The notes: generated by a model not told the origin, from the sequence alone. A DNA stretch of 55,317 nucleotides from Bacteroidaceae bacterium (GCA_017427065.1 JAFRTL010000018.1:1-55317); one strand, 5' to 3'; positions 26,691 to 38,378 are shown, numbered from the stretch's first letter. Made by a program: numbers and translations.

Positions 26691-27970
26691 TATACCAGCT
26701 TGTGGATGACCAGTCCTGAACGAAGCTTTGGTTCAAACCAAGTAGCCTTCGGAGGCATGATCTTTCCGCTGTCGGCAATGTCCATAATCTGCTGCATGGA
26801 GACGGGATAGAGGGCCAGCGCCATCTTCATTTCTCCGCTGTCCACACGGCGTTTCAGTTCCTTCAGACCGCGCAATCCACCCACGAAATCAATGCGTTGA
26901 CTGCTACGGAGGTCCTTGATGCCAAGTAGCTCGTCGAGTATCAGACGACTGGAGATGTCCACATCAAGCACGCCGATAGGGTCAGTATCATCATAGGTGC
27001 CAGGCTTGGCAGTGAGACTGTACCACTGCCCTTCCAGATAAAGGGAGAAGTTGTGTAGATGCTTAGGCTTATAGCATTGAACATTGAACATTGAACATTG
27101 AACATTATCCTCTGGGACCGTGATATTCTTTACTTCAAAGTTCTTCTTTAAAGCACCCAAGAACTGTTCTGGAGTCATGCCATTGAGATCCTTTACCACA
27201 CGGTTGTAATCAAGCACAGTGAGCTGTGAGGCTTGGAAACAAACGGCCATAAAGTAATTGTACTCCTCTGTTCCTGTGTGATGCGGATTCAGTTTGGCTT
27301 TCTCTGCACCTACCAAAGCAGCTGCAGCAGAACGGTGATGCCCGTCGGCTATATACATGGTTGGCATCTTGGCAAACTCTTCTGTAATGAGCTGGATGTC
27401 GGCCTCATCACTGACTACCCAAAACTGATGGCGAAAACCATCGATGGGAGCTATAAAGTCATACTCAGGTGTGGTAGAGGCATAGCGCTTCAGAAGGGCA
27501 TCGAGCACCGCATTGTCGGGATAGGCGAAGAAGACTGGTTCGATGTTGGCATTGTTCACGCGCACATGCTTCATACGGTCTTCTTCCTTATCGCGACGGG
27601 TAAGTTCATGCTTCTTGATTCGACCAGCCATATAGTCTTCTACCCATGCACCAACCACCAAACCATACTGGGTCTTTTCATTCATGGTCTGTGCATAGAT
27701 GTAGTACTGTTCCTTCTCGTCCTGTACCAGCCAACCTTTATCTTGGAATTTCTGGAAGTTCTTGGCTGCCTGCTCATAGACGCGAGGATCGTACTCAGAA
27801 GTACCAACAGGAAAGTCTATCTCTGGTTTAATGATATGATACAGTGATTTCTCATTATCCCCAGCTTCAGCACGTGCTTCCTCACTCTCAAGCACATCAT
27901 AAGGACGGCTTTCCACCTGTTCCACCAATTCCTTAGGAGGACGTATGCCTTTAAATGGTTTTACTCTCAT
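26690..27970 (-). CDS. DUF1015 family protein in the serine operon
   Basis: This 426-residue protein is DUF1015 (COG4198). Conserved elements are the N-terminal FKGIRP and YDV, the HELTRRDKEEDR block (residues 121-132) and IADGHHRSAAA with D209-G-H-H-R213. The DGHHR motif resembles the DGxHR phosphotransfer motif of ParB/sulfiredoxin-like free-serine kinases. The gene follows serA by 3 nt, so a role in serine or phosphoserine metabolism is a reasonable inference. Residues about 288-298 (DNVQCSMFNVQC) are encoded by an ATTGAAC heptamer array, apparently an in-frame insertion absent from the conserved family core. Confidence 0.85.
   Translation of the reverse strand: MRVKPFKGIRPPKELVEQVESRPYDVLESEEARAEAGDNEKSLYHIIKPEIDFPVGTSEYDPRVYEQAAKNFQKFQDKGWLVQDEKEQYYIYAQTMNEKTQYGLVVGAWVEDYMAGRIKKHELTRRDKEEDRMKHVRVNNANIEPVFFAYPDNAVLDALLKRYASTTPEYDFIAPIDGFRHQFWVVSDEADIQLITEEFAKMPTMYIADGHHRSAAAALVGAEKAKLNPHHTGTEEYNYFMAVCFQASQLTVLDYNRVVKDLNGMTPEQFLGALKKNFEVKNITVPEDNVQCSMFNVQCYKPKHLHNFSLYLEGQWYSLTAKPGTYDDTDPIGVLDVDISSRLILDELLGIKDLRSSQRIDFVGGLRGLKELKRRVDSGEMKMALALYPVSMQQIMDIADSGKIMPPKATWFEPKLRSGLVIHKLV
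27076..27106. repeat. Heptamer array ATTGAAC x4.4 inside the DUF1015 gene
   Basis: Four perfect heptamers plus three bases lie wholly within coding sequence. Because seven is not a multiple of three, gain or loss of one unit would shift the frame. Identical motif and copy number occur in the intergenic array at 3220-3250. Confidence 0.9.
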
Positions 27971-27973
27971 AAT

Positions 27974-28891
27974 CTACTTATTAACCTGGAATTTGGTGCA
28001 ACCATCTGCAAAGAAGGCATTGATCTGCTTGGCAGCGGCAATTCCTGCATTGGTATTGGCCTCGGTGGTCTGAGCACCCATTTTCTTAGGCGTAGCAAAA
28101 TAGCGACCTTCAAATTGTGCAAACTCAGCATCGGCATCAGGTTTGATGTCTGCCACGTATTTCAAATCAGCACGCTCTGCCATCAGTTTCAGTAACTCAG
28201 GCTCGTTGATGACTTCTTTGCGAGCAGTATTTACCAGGATACCACCCTTAGGCAACTTATTCACCAAGGCATAATTGATACTCTCCTTAGTCTCTGCAGT
28301 AGCAGGGATATGCAAGGAAACGATGTCGGCAGTCTCAAAGAGGACATCCTGTGAATCTACAGCATGCACACCTGCTGCTTCAATCACTTCCTTTGGGCAA
28401 TAGGCATCGAAGGCATAGACATCCATACCAAAACCCTTGGCAATGCGTGCCACATTACGACCCACATTTCCAAAAGCCAGAATACCCAGTTTCTTACCTA
28501 ACAGTTCCGAACCTGACTTACCGTTATAGAAATTACGCACGGCAAAGACTAAAAGACCGAACACCAGCTCTGCCACAGCATTGGCGTTCTGACCAGGGGT
28601 ATTCTCCACCACTACTTTATGAGCGGTAGCAGCTGCCAAATCAACATTGTCATAACCAGCACCTGCACGTACCACTATCTGGAGTTGCTTGGCTGCATCA
28701 AGTACTTCTGCATCGATTTTATCACTACGGATAATCAATGCATCAGCATCTTTCACGGCATCTAGCAACTGCGCTTTCTCTGTATATTTCTCTAACAGAA
28801 CCAACTGGTGGCCTGCTGCCTCTATTTCACTGCGAATGCCATCAATGGCAACCTTCGCAAAAGGCTTTTCTGTTGCAACTAAAACTTTCAT
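27974..28891 (-). CDS. serA: D-3-phosphoglycerate dehydrogenase, short form
   Basis: About 305 residues from the ATG at 28891; an upstream TTG at 28912 lies inside serC and is unlikely. It oxidises 3-phosphoglycerate to 3-phosphohydroxypyruvate, the first step of serine synthesis. RAGAGYDNVD (substrate loop), the NAD-binding LGILAFGNVGRNVA and NTARKEVINE are recognisable. It lacks the C-terminal ACT and intervening domains of long SerA, so feedback control through an ACT domain is not possible. It starts 4 nt after serC and ends 3 nt before the DUF1015 gene. Confidence 0.93.
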   Translation of the reverse strand: MKVLVATEKPFAKVAIDGIRSEIEAAGHQLVLLEKYTEKAQLLDAVKDADALIIRSDKIDAEVLDAAKQLQIVVRAGAGYDNVDLAAATAHKVVVENTPGQNANAVAELVFGLLVFAVRNFYNGKSGSELLGKKLGILAFGNVGRNVARIAKGFGMDVYAFDAYCPKEVIEAAGVHAVDSQDVLFETADIVSLHIPATAETKESINYALVNKLPKGGILVNTARKEVINEPELLKLMAERADLKYVADIKPDADAEFAQFEGRYFATPKKMGAQTTEANTNAGIAAAKQINAFFADGCTKFQVNK

Positions 28892-28895
28892 ATTT

Positions 28896-29963
28896 TTAAT
28901 GTTTTGCTTCAAACTCCTTCATGCAAGCTACCAATGCCTTCACACCCTCAAGAGGCTGTGCGTTGTAGCAAGAAGCACGGAAGCCACCTACAGAACGGTG
29001 ACCCTTCACACCTACCATACCCTGAGCAGTGGCAAAGTCCATGAAGTCCTTCTCTAACTCCTTGTACTCATCTGCCATCACGAAACAGAGGTTCATCAGA
29101 GAGCGATCTTCTGGAACCACTGTACCACGGAACATCTTGTTACGGTCGATTTCTGCATAAAGCATTTCTGCACGTTCCTTAGCGCGACGATCCATCTCCT
29201 CTACGCCACCACTATTCTTGATCCAACGCAGTGTCTCCAAAGCAGAATAAATAGGCACCACTGGAGGAGTATTGAACATAGAACCCTTCTCTACATGGGT
29301 ACGATAGTCAAGCATAGTAGGAATCGTACGGCTAACCTTACCTAACTCATCATCCTTAACGATAACGATGGTCACACCAGCCATGGCCAGATTTTTCTGT
29401 GCACCAGCATAAATACACTTATACTTCTTCACATCCACTGGACGGCTGAAGATATCGGATGACATATCTGCAATCATTGGCACTGGTACATCGAGATCCT
29501 TACGGATTTCAGTACCATAGATGGTATTGTTGGTAGTGATATGCAGGTAATCCACATCAGCAGGACATGTCCAACCCTTTGGAATATAAGTGTAATTAGC
29601 ATCTGCTGATGAAGCTACTTCTACAGTCTCACCGAACAATTTAGCTTCCTTCAATGCTTTCTTTGCCCAAACACCCGTGTTCAGATAAGCGGCCTTCTTC
29701 TCAAGGAAGTTATAAGGTATCATACAAAATTCAAGGCTGGCACCACCTCCAAGGAAAATAACCGAATATCCTTCAGGAATATCTAGAATCTCTTTGGTAA
29801 GAGCTACTGCTTCATCTACTACTGGCTGGAAATCCTTAGCACGATGACTAATTTCCATCAAAGAAAGACCAGAACCATTGAAGTCCAAGATTTGCTTTGC
29901 TGTAGCCTCAATCACTTCACGTGGAAGGATAGAAGGGCCTGCGTTGAAATTATACTTTTTCAT
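28896..29963 (-). CDS. serC: Phosphoserine aminotransferase
   Basis: This 355-residue PLP enzyme converts 3-phosphohydroxypyruvate and glutamate to O-phosphoserine. FNAGPSILP at the N-terminus and [12 protein letters not shown] with the PLP lysine K190 are diagnostic. It is the first gene of serC-serA-DUF1015. No serB phosphatase is present in the operon. Confidence 0.96.
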   Translation of the reverse strand: MKKYNFNAGPSILPREVIEATAKQILDFNGSGLSLMEISHRAKDFQPVVDEAVALTKEILDIPEGYSVIFLGGGASLEFCMIPYNFLEKKAAYLNTGVWAKKALKEAKLFGETVEVASSADANYTYIPKGWTCPADVDYLHITTNNTIYGTEIRKDLDVPVPMIADMSSDIFSRPVDVKKYKCIYAGAQKNLAMAGVTIVIVKDDELGKVSRTIPTMLDYRTHVEKGSMFNTPPVVPIYSALETLRWIKNSGGVEEMDRRAKERAEMLYAEIDRNKMFRGTVVPEDRSLMNLCFVMADEYKELEKDFMDFATAQGMVGVKGHRSVGGFRASCYNAQPLEGVKALVACMKEFEAKH

Positions 29964-30051
29964 TGCGATAGTTTATTTGATTAAACAATCAATTTTATAT
30001 TATTTTATTTATTTCTCTTACTTTTTGCAAGGCTTCCTTAACAAGCGACTG

Positions 30052-30082
30052 CAAAATTACAGAATAAATTCCGTATTACAAA
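30052..30082 (-). promoter_or_regulatory. Promoter of the serC operon
   Basis: On the minus strand TTTG (30082-30079), 19 nt, then TAATTTTG (30059-30052), about 90 nt upstream of the serC ATG. The leader between them shows no clear riboswitch or attenuator. Confidence 0.8.
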
Positions 30083-30156
30083 TCTTTTGTTGTTAAAAAC
30101 CTCACAGCGGTTACAATAGTAGCCATTTTTTATGAAATATGCAAATTTTATGCATT

Positions 30157-31476
30157 TTATTTGGCCTCTTCTATCAATACCCGCATACCTTTAATTTTCT
30201 CACCACTTACCAAACTTAGGAGTTGATTAACCTTAGAACGTTTGACTGCAGCAAAGGCATAACGGTCTTTCACATCGACTGCACCTACTTCATCGCGTTG
30301 CAGTCCTCCTACTTTATATAGGAAACCGACGATATCCACTTTATTCAATTTGTCTTTCTTACCTTTACTGATATAGAGTGTGGCCCATTCGGGTTTAGGA
30401 AGTTTTCCCATTTCTGAAGGGAGTATCATTTCCTTAACCTCTTCCTGGATATAATCAGGAATAGATTCTTCTGGCCCCAAAATCATATATGCGGCGCCAG
30501 TGGCATCCCATCTTGCCGTACGTCCATTTCTATGAATAAAAGCCTCTTCATTGATGGGAAGATGGTAGTGAACGATATTGTCAATACCTGGGATATCCAA
30601 TCCACGCGAAGCAAGGTCAGTAGATATCAGCACTGGGCAACTTCCATTTCGCAAACGGTAGATAGAGCGCTCACGATCAGGCTGTTCCATACCACCATGA
30701 AACATATCACAGGGGAAATGATTAGCTTCCAAGAAACCTGTAACACGTTCCACACTCTCCCGATAATTAACAAATACCAGTGTACGCTGGCTGCCTAATG
30801 AACAAAGCAAACGCAGTAAGGTCTGCAGCTTATCTTTCTCTGGAGATTTCACTATCTGTAGATTCAACCGCTCTGTTTTTCCATCCTCTCGATAATCCAA
30901 GCGTATAGGTTTCTTTGTTTCTCCCACGCCAGTAAACAGAGGAATCTGTTCTGTATCAGTAGCAGAAAGCAGCACGCGTTTCCTAATGCGTGGGAGATGT
31001 TCTATAACAGCCTGCATTTCATCCTGAAATCCAAACTCCAGACACTTGTCAAACTCATCAATAACCAAGGTCTGAACAGTATGAGCATCAAAATTCTGTT
31101 TCTGAAGATGATCGAGCAAACGGCCAGGAGTACCAATAATGACTGCGGGTCTTACTCCATTCATTGTCCGATGTTCTTCCATAGCAGGACGACCACCATA
31201 GCAACTAATGGCCTTGAAAGATGTTCCCATCTGCTTGAAGACATTCTCCGTTTGCAATGCCAGTTCTCTACTGGGTACCAGGACTACCGCCTGCACGCCA
31301 CTCTCCTTTTTCTTTAAAGTCTGCACCAAAGGGAGCATGTAAGCCAATGTCTTTCCAGAACCTGTAGGTGAAAGCAACACCAAGTCACGCGGTTTAGCAT
31401 AGGCCTCAAGTGTAGTCTGCTGCATGGCATTCAGTTGCTCTATCTTCAGATTCCTTAATATCTCAACCTGTTCCAT
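30157..31476 (-). CDS. DbpA-like DEAD-box RNA helicase
   Basis: This 439-residue ATP-dependent RNA helicase has motif I SPTGSGKT (36-43), PSRELA, TPGRLLDHL, motif II as D140-E-F-D143 rather than DEAD, motif III SAT (171-173) and HRNGRTARWDATG for motif VI. The C-terminal 75 residues (YISKGKKDKLNKVDIVGFL then RYAFAAVKR) match the DbpA RNA-binding domain, which directs helicases to 23S rRNA during large-subunit assembly. The DEFD variant is, as far as I recall, normal in this Bacteroidetes subgroup. A near-consensus -7 (TATCTTTA, 31508-31501 on the minus strand) lies upstream. Confidence 0.88.
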   Translation of the reverse strand: MEQVEILRNLKIEQLNAMQQTTLEAYAKPRDLVLLSPTGSGKTLAYMLPLVQTLKKKESGVQAVVLVPSRELALQTENVFKQMGTSFKAISCYGGRPAMEEHRTMNGVRPAVIIGTPGRLLDHLQKQNFDAHTVQTLVIDEFDKCLEFGFQDEMQAVIEHLPRIRKRVLLSATDTEQIPLFTGVGETKKPIRLDYREDGKTERLNLQIVKSPEKDKLQTLLRLLCSLGSQRTLVFVNYRESVERVTGFLEANHFPCDMFHGGMEQPDRERSIYRLRNGSCPVLISTDLASRGLDIPGIDNIVHYHLPINEEAFIHRNGRTARWDATGAAYMILGPEESIPDYIQEEVKEMILPSEMGKLPKPEWATLYISKGKKDKLNKVDIVGFLYKVGGLQRDEVGAVDVKDRYAFAAVKRSKVNQLLSLVSGEKIKGMRVLIEEAK

Positions 31477-31535
31477 CTTCGCATTTTTAGAGTGAGGGTG
31501 TAAAGATACTAATATTTAGGGGAATAACCAACGAA

Positions 31536-31570
31536 AAAAGCCACAACTTCATTACGAAGCCGTGGCTTTT
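31536..31570 (-). terminator. Rho-independent terminator of groEL
   Basis: A 15-bp stem with a 5-nt loop is followed on the minus strand by a T-run. Two positions that are A-C mismatches when read as plus-strand RNA become G-U pairs in the minus-strand RNA, showing that it serves groEL. Confidence 0.88.
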
Positions 31571-31591
31571 CTTTATCTATAATCAAGTGTA

Positions 31592-33235
<1,644 letters not shown>

Positions 33236-33249
33236 TTAAATGTTCCTAA

Positions 33250-33525
33250 TTATTTCTCCACAACTGCTACGACATCACTCTGGCGCATAATCAGGTATTT
33301 CTCACCCTGAACGTCAATTTCAGTACCAGCATATTTGCCATACAATACAGAGTCACCTGGTTTCAACACCATTTCCTCATCCTTTGTGCCATTACCAACG
33401 GCAACAATCTTGCCACTCAGTGGCTTTTCCTTAGCGGTATCAGGGATAATCAGACCGCCTACTGTCTTTTCTTCTGCTGGATCTGGGAGCACCAGAACAC
33501 GATCAGCTAATGGTTTAATGTTCAT
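33250..33525 (-). CDS. groS: Co-chaperonin GroES
   Basis: This 91-residue cap protein binds GroEL. It starts [14 protein letters not shown] and contains the mobile loop (about residues 16-33, with TVGGLIIPD) and the [12 protein letters not shown] strand. It is the first gene of groES-groEL. No CIRCE element or clear heat-shock sigma site is seen in the 134 bp upstream, only a small palindrome next to the hisS stop. Confidence 0.98.
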   Translation of the reverse strand: MNIKPLADRVLVLPDPAEEKTVGGLIIPDTAKEKPLSGKIVAVGNGTKDEEMVLKPGDSVLYGKYAGTEIDVQGEKYLIMRQSDVVAVVEK

Positions 33526-33629
33526 AATTTTTAGTTTTTTATTTGTTATACATATTATCTATCATTATAACCTTTGCAGGCACGCCTTATAAACTAACCA
33601 AAAGTGTGCCAAAGCCTACAAGCGTAGCA

Positions 33630-33660
33630 TTGTCAGTATAAAACTGACAAACTGACAAAT
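33630..33660. promoter_or_regulatory. Small palindrome and tandem octamer between hisS and groES
   Basis: TTGTCAGT (33630-33637) and ACTGACAA (33643-33650) form a perfect 8-bp inverted repeat with a 5-nt loop; AAACTGAC is repeated in tandem at 33641-33656. On the minus strand no T-run follows, so it is a poor hisS terminator and might be an operator for groES. Confidence 0.35.
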
Positions 33661-35021
33661 CAGCGAAGCTGTTCTGTCAGTTCTTCCACGCTGACCATGG
33701 CTTGTTCGCCTGTGGTCATATTCTTCAAGGTTACTTTACCTTCTTGCATTTCATTCTCACCGACTAAGGCAACAAATGGAATCTCATGGGCATTGGCATA
33801 AGCCATCTGCTTCTTCATCTTCACTGAATCAGGAAATATCTCTGTGCTCACGCCTGCAGTACGTACTTTTTGCAAGATAGGAAGGCAATAAGCCGCTTCC
33901 TTCTCACCAAAATTTATGAAAAGCAATTTAGTACCATTTACTGCCTCTTTCGGATAGAGATCCAGTTGATTAAGTACATCGAAGATACGATCGGCACCAA
34001 AGGAAATACCCACACCAGAAATGCCAGGCATACCAAACACACCTGTCAGATTATCATAGCGCCCACCACCAGTGATGCTGCCAATCTGCACATCTAAAGC
34101 CTTAACTTCAAAGATGGCACCTGTATAATAGTTCAATCCTCGAGCAAGGGTAAGGTCAAGTTCCAACTCATTCTTCAATCCCATATCGGCAAGGGTATTC
34201 AAGATAAACGCCGTTTCATCTATACCTTTCTGCCCTGTTTCACTTCCGTTCAGCACTAGTCTCAGTGTAGCCAACTTCTCTGTGTTTGAGCCACTCAACA
34301 AGATAATAGGTTGTAATTTTTCGATGGCTTCTTCACTGATGCCCTTCTCTCGAAGCTCGGCATTCACATTCTCCAGACCAATCTTGTCCAGTTTATCAAT
34401 AGCCACCGTAATATCCACAATCTTATCAGCCTCACCGATAACCTCAGCGATGCCTGAGAGGATCTTGCGGTTGTTAATCTTGATGCATACTCTTACACCA
34501 AAGCGTGAGAAGACAGTATCTACTATCTGCATCAATTCCACCTCATTCAGCAGGGAATCACTACCTACTACATCAGCGTCACACTGGTAGAATTCACGGT
34601 AACGACCACGTTGAGGGCGATCTGCACGCCAAACTGGTTGAATCTGATATCGCTTAAATGGGAAAGTGATTTCTTCTCGATGCATCACCACATAACGAGC
34701 AAAAGGAACAGTAAGGTCATAACGCAACCCTTTCTCACAGAATTTACAGGCCAAATGAGAGGCATCACGACTCAGAAGCTCTTCATCTGTCAGTCCCCTG
34801 AAATAATCTCCTGAGTTCTGAATTTTGAAAAGCAACTTGTCTCCTTCTTCGCCATACTTTCCCATCAACGTAGAAAGCATTTCCATGGCAGGTGTCTCTA
34901 TCTGGTGAAAACCATAGAGGTGATAAACCTCACGAATAGTATCAAAAATATAGTTGCGCTTCGCCATCTCTATGGGCGAAAAGTCTCTCGTTCCTTTTGG
35001 AATGCTGGGTTTACCTACCAT
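33660..35021 (-). CDS. hisS: Histidyl-tRNA synthetase
   Basis: This 453-residue class II synthetase charges tRNA-His. Motif 1 region IETPAMEML, motif 2 with [23 protein letters not shown], the histidine-A loop with GLNYYTG and the GGGRYDNL motif are all present, followed by the anticodon-binding domain. It starts 5 nt after the zinc metallopeptidase gene, so the two are likely cotranscribed. Confidence 0.97.
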   Translation of the reverse strand: MVGKPSIPKGTRDFSPIEMAKRNYIFDTIREVYHLYGFHQIETPAMEMLSTLMGKYGEEGDKLLFKIQNSGDYFRGLTDEELLSRDASHLACKFCEKGLRYDLTVPFARYVVMHREEITFPFKRYQIQPVWRADRPQRGRYREFYQCDADVVGSDSLLNEVELMQIVDTVFSRFGVRVCIKINNRKILSGIAEVIGEADKIVDITVAIDKLDKIGLENVNAELREKGISEEAIEKLQPIILLSGSNTEKLATLRLVLNGSETGQKGIDETAFILNTLADMGLKNELELDLTLARGLNYYTGAIFEVKALDVQIGSITGGGRYDNLTGVFGMPGISGVGISFGADRIFDVLNQLDLYPKEAVNGTKLLFINFGEKEAAYCLPILQKVRTAGVSTEIFPDSVKMKKQMAYANAHEIPFVALVGENEMQEGKVTLKNMTTGEQAMVSVEELTEQLR

Positions 35022-35026
35022 TTGTT

Positions 35027-35707
35027 TTAATTTCGACGATTTGAATAAATCAATATATAATATAATAAGGTGGCCAATGAGCTGACTGCTGCCACCACAT
35101 ACGTATAGGCTGCTGCCTTCAAGGCATCCTCAGCCATGGCATGATTACGGGAAGTGGTCATTCCAGAAGAGCTAAGCCATGCCAAAGCACGCTTACTGGC
35201 ATTGATTTCTACAGGTAAAGTAATCAAGCTGAATGCGGTAGTCATTGCAAAGAGGACAATGCCAGCCAACAGAATCTGAGGGAAGCTGTTCAGCAAAACG
35301 ATGCCCAACAGGATAACCCAAGAAACCCACTTATTGGCAAAGGATACGGCAGGGACCAGCTTGCTACGCATGGTCAGTGGACCATAGGCTGTAGCATGCT
35401 GCACGGCATGACCACACTCATGGGCTGCCACTGCTGCAGCCATCACACTGTTGCTCTCATATACACCCTGACTTAAATTCACAGTCTTAGTCACAGGATT
35501 ATAATGATCGGTCAACTGACCGCTTACATGAGTCACTCTCACATCATAGATTCCATTGTCACGAAGCATCTTCTCTGCTATCTGCTGACCAGTAAGGCCA
35601 CTCTCGTTCATCACTGCAGAGTACTTCTTAAATTTCCGTTGCAAATTCTGCTGTACCAGCCAACTTGCAATCATCACACCTATAAAAATAATCCACTGTA
35701 TTCCCAT
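35027..35707 (-). CDS. YugP-like membrane zinc metallopeptidase
   Basis: This 226-residue protein belongs to the putative neutral zinc metallopeptidase family (YugP). An N-terminal hydrophobic segment (residues 4-18) is followed by a domain with H96-E-C-G-H100, matching HExxH, and further hydrophobic segments near 130-158 and 200-220. It is probably membrane-bound with an unknown substrate. hisS follows 5 nt downstream. A perfect 14-bp palindrome lies 18 nt upstream of the ATG. Confidence 0.88.
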   Translation of the reverse strand: MGIQWIIFIGVMIASWLVQQNLQRKFKKYSAVMNESGLTGQQIAEKMLRDNGIYDVRVTHVSGQLTDHYNPVTKTVNLSQGVYESNSVMAAAVAAHECGHAVQHATAYGPLTMRSKLVPAVSFANKWVSWVILLGIVLLNSFPQILLAGIVLFAMTTAFSLITLPVEINASKRALAWLSSSGMTTSRNHAMAEDALKAAAYTYVVAAVSSLATLLYYILIYSNRRN

Positions 35708-35724
35708 AGTCTGTATGTATTAAT

Positions 35725-35738
35725 TAAACAATTGTTTA
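35725..35738. promoter_or_regulatory. Palindrome TAAACAATTGTTTA upstream of the yugP-like gene
   Basis: A perfect 14-bp palindrome lies 18 nt upstream of the ATG. It could be an operator; AT-rich palindromes also arise by chance. No consensus promoter is obvious nearby. Confidence 0.35.
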
Positions 35739-35782
35739 GTTATCATCTATACCATAATCTCTTACAAAACTCGTGCCAAAAA

Positions 35783-37090
35783 TCAGAGTGTAAGTTCCAC
35801 TACGTAGTCCACATCTTCAGGGACGCAACCTAATTCCAACAGCACTCCTTCTTTTGATTTAGTCATGCGTACAGGAGTTCCATCCTTGAACACTTGTGCC
35901 TTTTTCACCTTTACACCTGTCAGTGGCAGAAAGAGGGCACTGTCTTGCAGTTTCATGATATGCACATAGAGTTTATCGCCTTTCTGTGTCGTTACTCCCC
36001 ATTCATGCGGTTCAATCATTCCACCACGTGTGCCATAGATAGTCTCGCCATAAACATCCAGCCAATCGCCCATTTCCTTCAGTCGGGAAAGTGCAGTGGC
36101 AGGTAGACGACCATCAGACTGAGGACCGATGTTGAGCAACAGATTGGCATTCATACCAGCAGCACGTACCAACATCTGAATCAGGTCTTCCCTACTCTTG
36201 TAACGAGTATCCGTGATATTGAAGCCCCAGCTTTCGCTCATGGTCTGGCAAGATTCCAGTGGCACAGTATTGCTTACAGTCATCCCAGCTGAATAGCCCG
36301 CAGTATTCTGACCAGGAAGGTCACGCTCAAAGATTTGGATATCCTCTCCCGGATTCAAGTCCTTATGATGATTATTACCTATCAGACATGAAGGCTGCAG
36401 ACGATGTATTAAGGCATATTGCTCTTCCAACTGCCAATTGAAAGGAGTGGTATCTCCAGCATGATCCCACACACCATCGAACCACATGGCACCTATGGAG
36501 CCATAGTTGGTAAGCAGCTCTGTGATTTGGTCGTTCATGAACTTATAGTAGCTCTTCCAGTCCTGTTGGTTGGTTGGCCTACCCAGTTGGCGACCAGAAC
36601 TGCCGATAGGATAATCCAAGCGGTGCCAATCAAGGTGTGAGTAATAAAGGTGCAGTTTGATGCCGTATTTCTCGCAGGCAGCTGCCAATTCCTTCACCAC
36701 ATCACGCTTGAAAGGTGTAGCATCCACCACGTTGTAGCCACCATCTACCTTTGAGCCAAACATAGAGAAACCATCATGGTGACGTGAAGTGAATGTGATG
36801 TATTTCACCCCTGCCTCCTTGAAGGCCTTCACCCACTCTTCTGCATTGAAATACTGGGGATAGAAGCCACCGGGCATCTTGGCATACTCCTCATGGTTGA
36901 TGTTACGATTGTTCATCACCCATTCGCCTTGTCCCATCATGGAATAGACACCCCAGTGCAAGAACACACCAAACTTGCGGTCTTGAAACTCCGTCCGTGC
37001 TTTTAGGTTCTCTGGTGAAGGCTGATATTGTGCCAATACCTGCATGACACACATCAACAGCCCAAGAATAAACACCGTCTTTTTCCCCAT
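35783..37090 (-). CDS. GH29 alpha-L-fucosidase, secreted
   Basis: This 435-residue glycoside hydrolase releases alpha-L-fucose from glycans. A signal peptide covers residues 1-20 (ending VLA-Q). GVFLHWGVYS, the SRHHDGFSMF segment (102-111) and WFDGVWD with the expected nucleophile D205 are family marks. It lacks the long C-terminal extension of some fucosidases. The gene lies 19 nt downstream of purA with no promoter seen between, so it may be cotranscribed with fur and purA, an unusual pairing. Confidence 0.93.
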   Translation of the reverse strand: MGKKTVFILGLLMCVMQVLAQYQPSPENLKARTEFQDRKFGVFLHWGVYSMMGQGEWVMNNRNINHEEYAKMPGGFYPQYFNAEEWVKAFKEAGVKYITFTSRHHDGFSMFGSKVDGGYNVVDATPFKRDVVKELAAACEKYGIKLHLYYSHLDWHRLDYPIGSSGRQLGRPTNQQDWKSYYKFMNDQITELLTNYGSIGAMWFDGVWDHAGDTTPFNWQLEEQYALIHRLQPSCLIGNNHHKDLNPGEDIQIFERDLPGQNTAGYSAGMTVSNTVPLESCQTMSESWGFNITDTRYKSREDLIQMLVRAAGMNANLLLNIGPQSDGRLPATALSRLKEMGDWLDVYGETIYGTRGGMIEPHEWGVTTQKGDKLYVHIMKLQDSALFLPLTGVKVKKAQVFKDGTPVRMTKSKEGVLLELGCVPEDVDYVVELTL

Positions 37091-37109
37091 AATTCTTAAT
37101 CTTCAATTA

Positions 37110-38378
37110 TCAATCCACATAACGAATAATCGTTTGCTCACGATCTGGACCAACAGATACAATCTTGATAGGCACTTCCAATTCGTTCTCCAAGAAGTCC
37201 AGGTAAGCATTGAATTCCTCAGGGAACTCATCCTCACTCTTCATCTTAGTAAGGTCGGTATTCCAACCCGGAAGTTCCACATATACTGGCTCAATACCTT
37301 CATTGATGTCGAATGGGAAATAGTCAATCTCCTCACCATTCACCTTATAAGCCACACAAGCCTTGATGGTTTCGAAGCTGTCCAGTACATCACTCTTCAT
37401 CATGATAAGTTTAGTCACACCATCGATCATAATGGCATATTTCAGTGCCACAAGGTCTATCCATCCACAACGGCGCTTGCGACCAGTCACAGCACCATAC
37501 TCATGTCCCAGATCACGAATCTTGTCACCTACCTCATCAAAAAGCTCGGTAGGGAAAGGACCTGCTCCTACACGGGTGCAATATGCCTTGAAGATGCCAT
37601 ACACATCCCCAATCTTATTTGGAGCCATACCTAAGCCCGTGCAAGCACCTGCACAAATAGTGCTAGAAGAAGTAACAAACGGATATGAGCCAAAGTCCAC
37701 ATCCAGCATCGTGCCTTGTGCTCCTTCGCAGAGAATGGATTTTCCTTCTTTCAGCAACTTGTTCACCAGATGCTCACTGTCCACCAGCTGGAACTGCTTC
37801 AGGTACTCTACACCCTCCATCCATTTCTGTTCTGCATCCTTCAGATCATACTCGAAGTTCAGGCTTTTCAATATCTGTTCATGACGAGCCTTGGCAGCTG
37901 CATACTTTTGGTCGAAGTCCTTCAGCAAATCACCTACACGCAATCCATTTCTACTGATTTTATCGGTATAAGTTGGACCGATGCCCTTGCCTGTAGTACC
38001 CACCTTACTCTTACCCTTGGCAGCCTCATAGGCAGCATCCAGAAGACGGTGTGTAGGCAAAATCAGATGAGCCTTTTTCGAAATAACCAAGCGTTTTCTC
38101 AGGTCATGTCCGCTGGCAGCCAAAGCCTCAGCCTCCTCCTTGAACAATGCAGGATCCAGCACCACGCCATTTCCCACAATATTCACCTTGTCACCCTGGA
38201 AGATACCTGAAGGAATGGAACGAAGCACATACTTCTGTCCCTCAAACTCCAGTGTATGTCCAGCATTAGGACCACCCTGAAAACGTGCCACTACATCATA
38301 ATTAGGGGTCAGCACATCGACAACCTTACCCTTGCCTTCATCACCCCATTGCAAACCTAAAAGAATATCGGCTCTCAT
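37110..38378 (-). CDS. purA: Adenylosuccinate synthetase
   Basis: This 422-residue enzyme joins IMP and aspartate with GTP to make adenylosuccinate on the route to AMP. The N-terminal WGDEGKGK loop (around residues 10-17), the GGPNAGHT motif, STGKGIGPTYTDK-like segment (GTTGKGIGPTYTDK) and EGAQGTMLD are diagnostic. Its ATG overlaps the fur-like stop codon (ATGA), indicating translational coupling. Confidence 0.98.
   Translation of the reverse strand: MRADILLGLQWGDEGKGKVVDVLTPNYDVVARFQGGPNAGHTLEFEGQKYVLRSIPSGIFQGDKVNIVGNGVVLDPALFKEEAEALAASGHDLRKRLVISKKAHLILPTHRLLDAAYEAAKGKSKVGTTGKGIGPTYTDKISRNGLRVGDLLKDFDQKYAAAKARHEQILKSLNFEYDLKDAEQKWMEGVEYLKQFQLVDSEHLVNKLLKEGKSILCEGAQGTMLDVDFGSYPFVTSSSTICAGACTGLGMAPNKIGDVYGIFKAYCTRVGAGPFPTELFDEVGDKIRDLGHEYGAVTGRKRRCGWIDLVALKYAIMIDGVTKLIMMKSDVLDSFETIKACVAYKVNGEEIDYFPFDINEGIEPVYVELPGWNTDLTKMKSEDEFPEEFNAYLDFLENELEVPIKIVSVGPDREQTIIRYVD

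Noticed and set aside
26601-26810. 69-codon plus-strand frame
   Set aside because: It runs through the terminator hairpin and antisense into the DUF1015 gene.
28892-28912. Upstream TTG start for serA
   Set aside because: It would overlap serC; the ATG at 28891 gives the standard N-terminus and a 4-nt gap.
33590-33660. Sigma-54-like TGGCAC...TTGG upstream of groES
   Set aside because: The -24/-12 spacing and the GC of the -12 element do not match. No CIRCE inverted repeat was found either.
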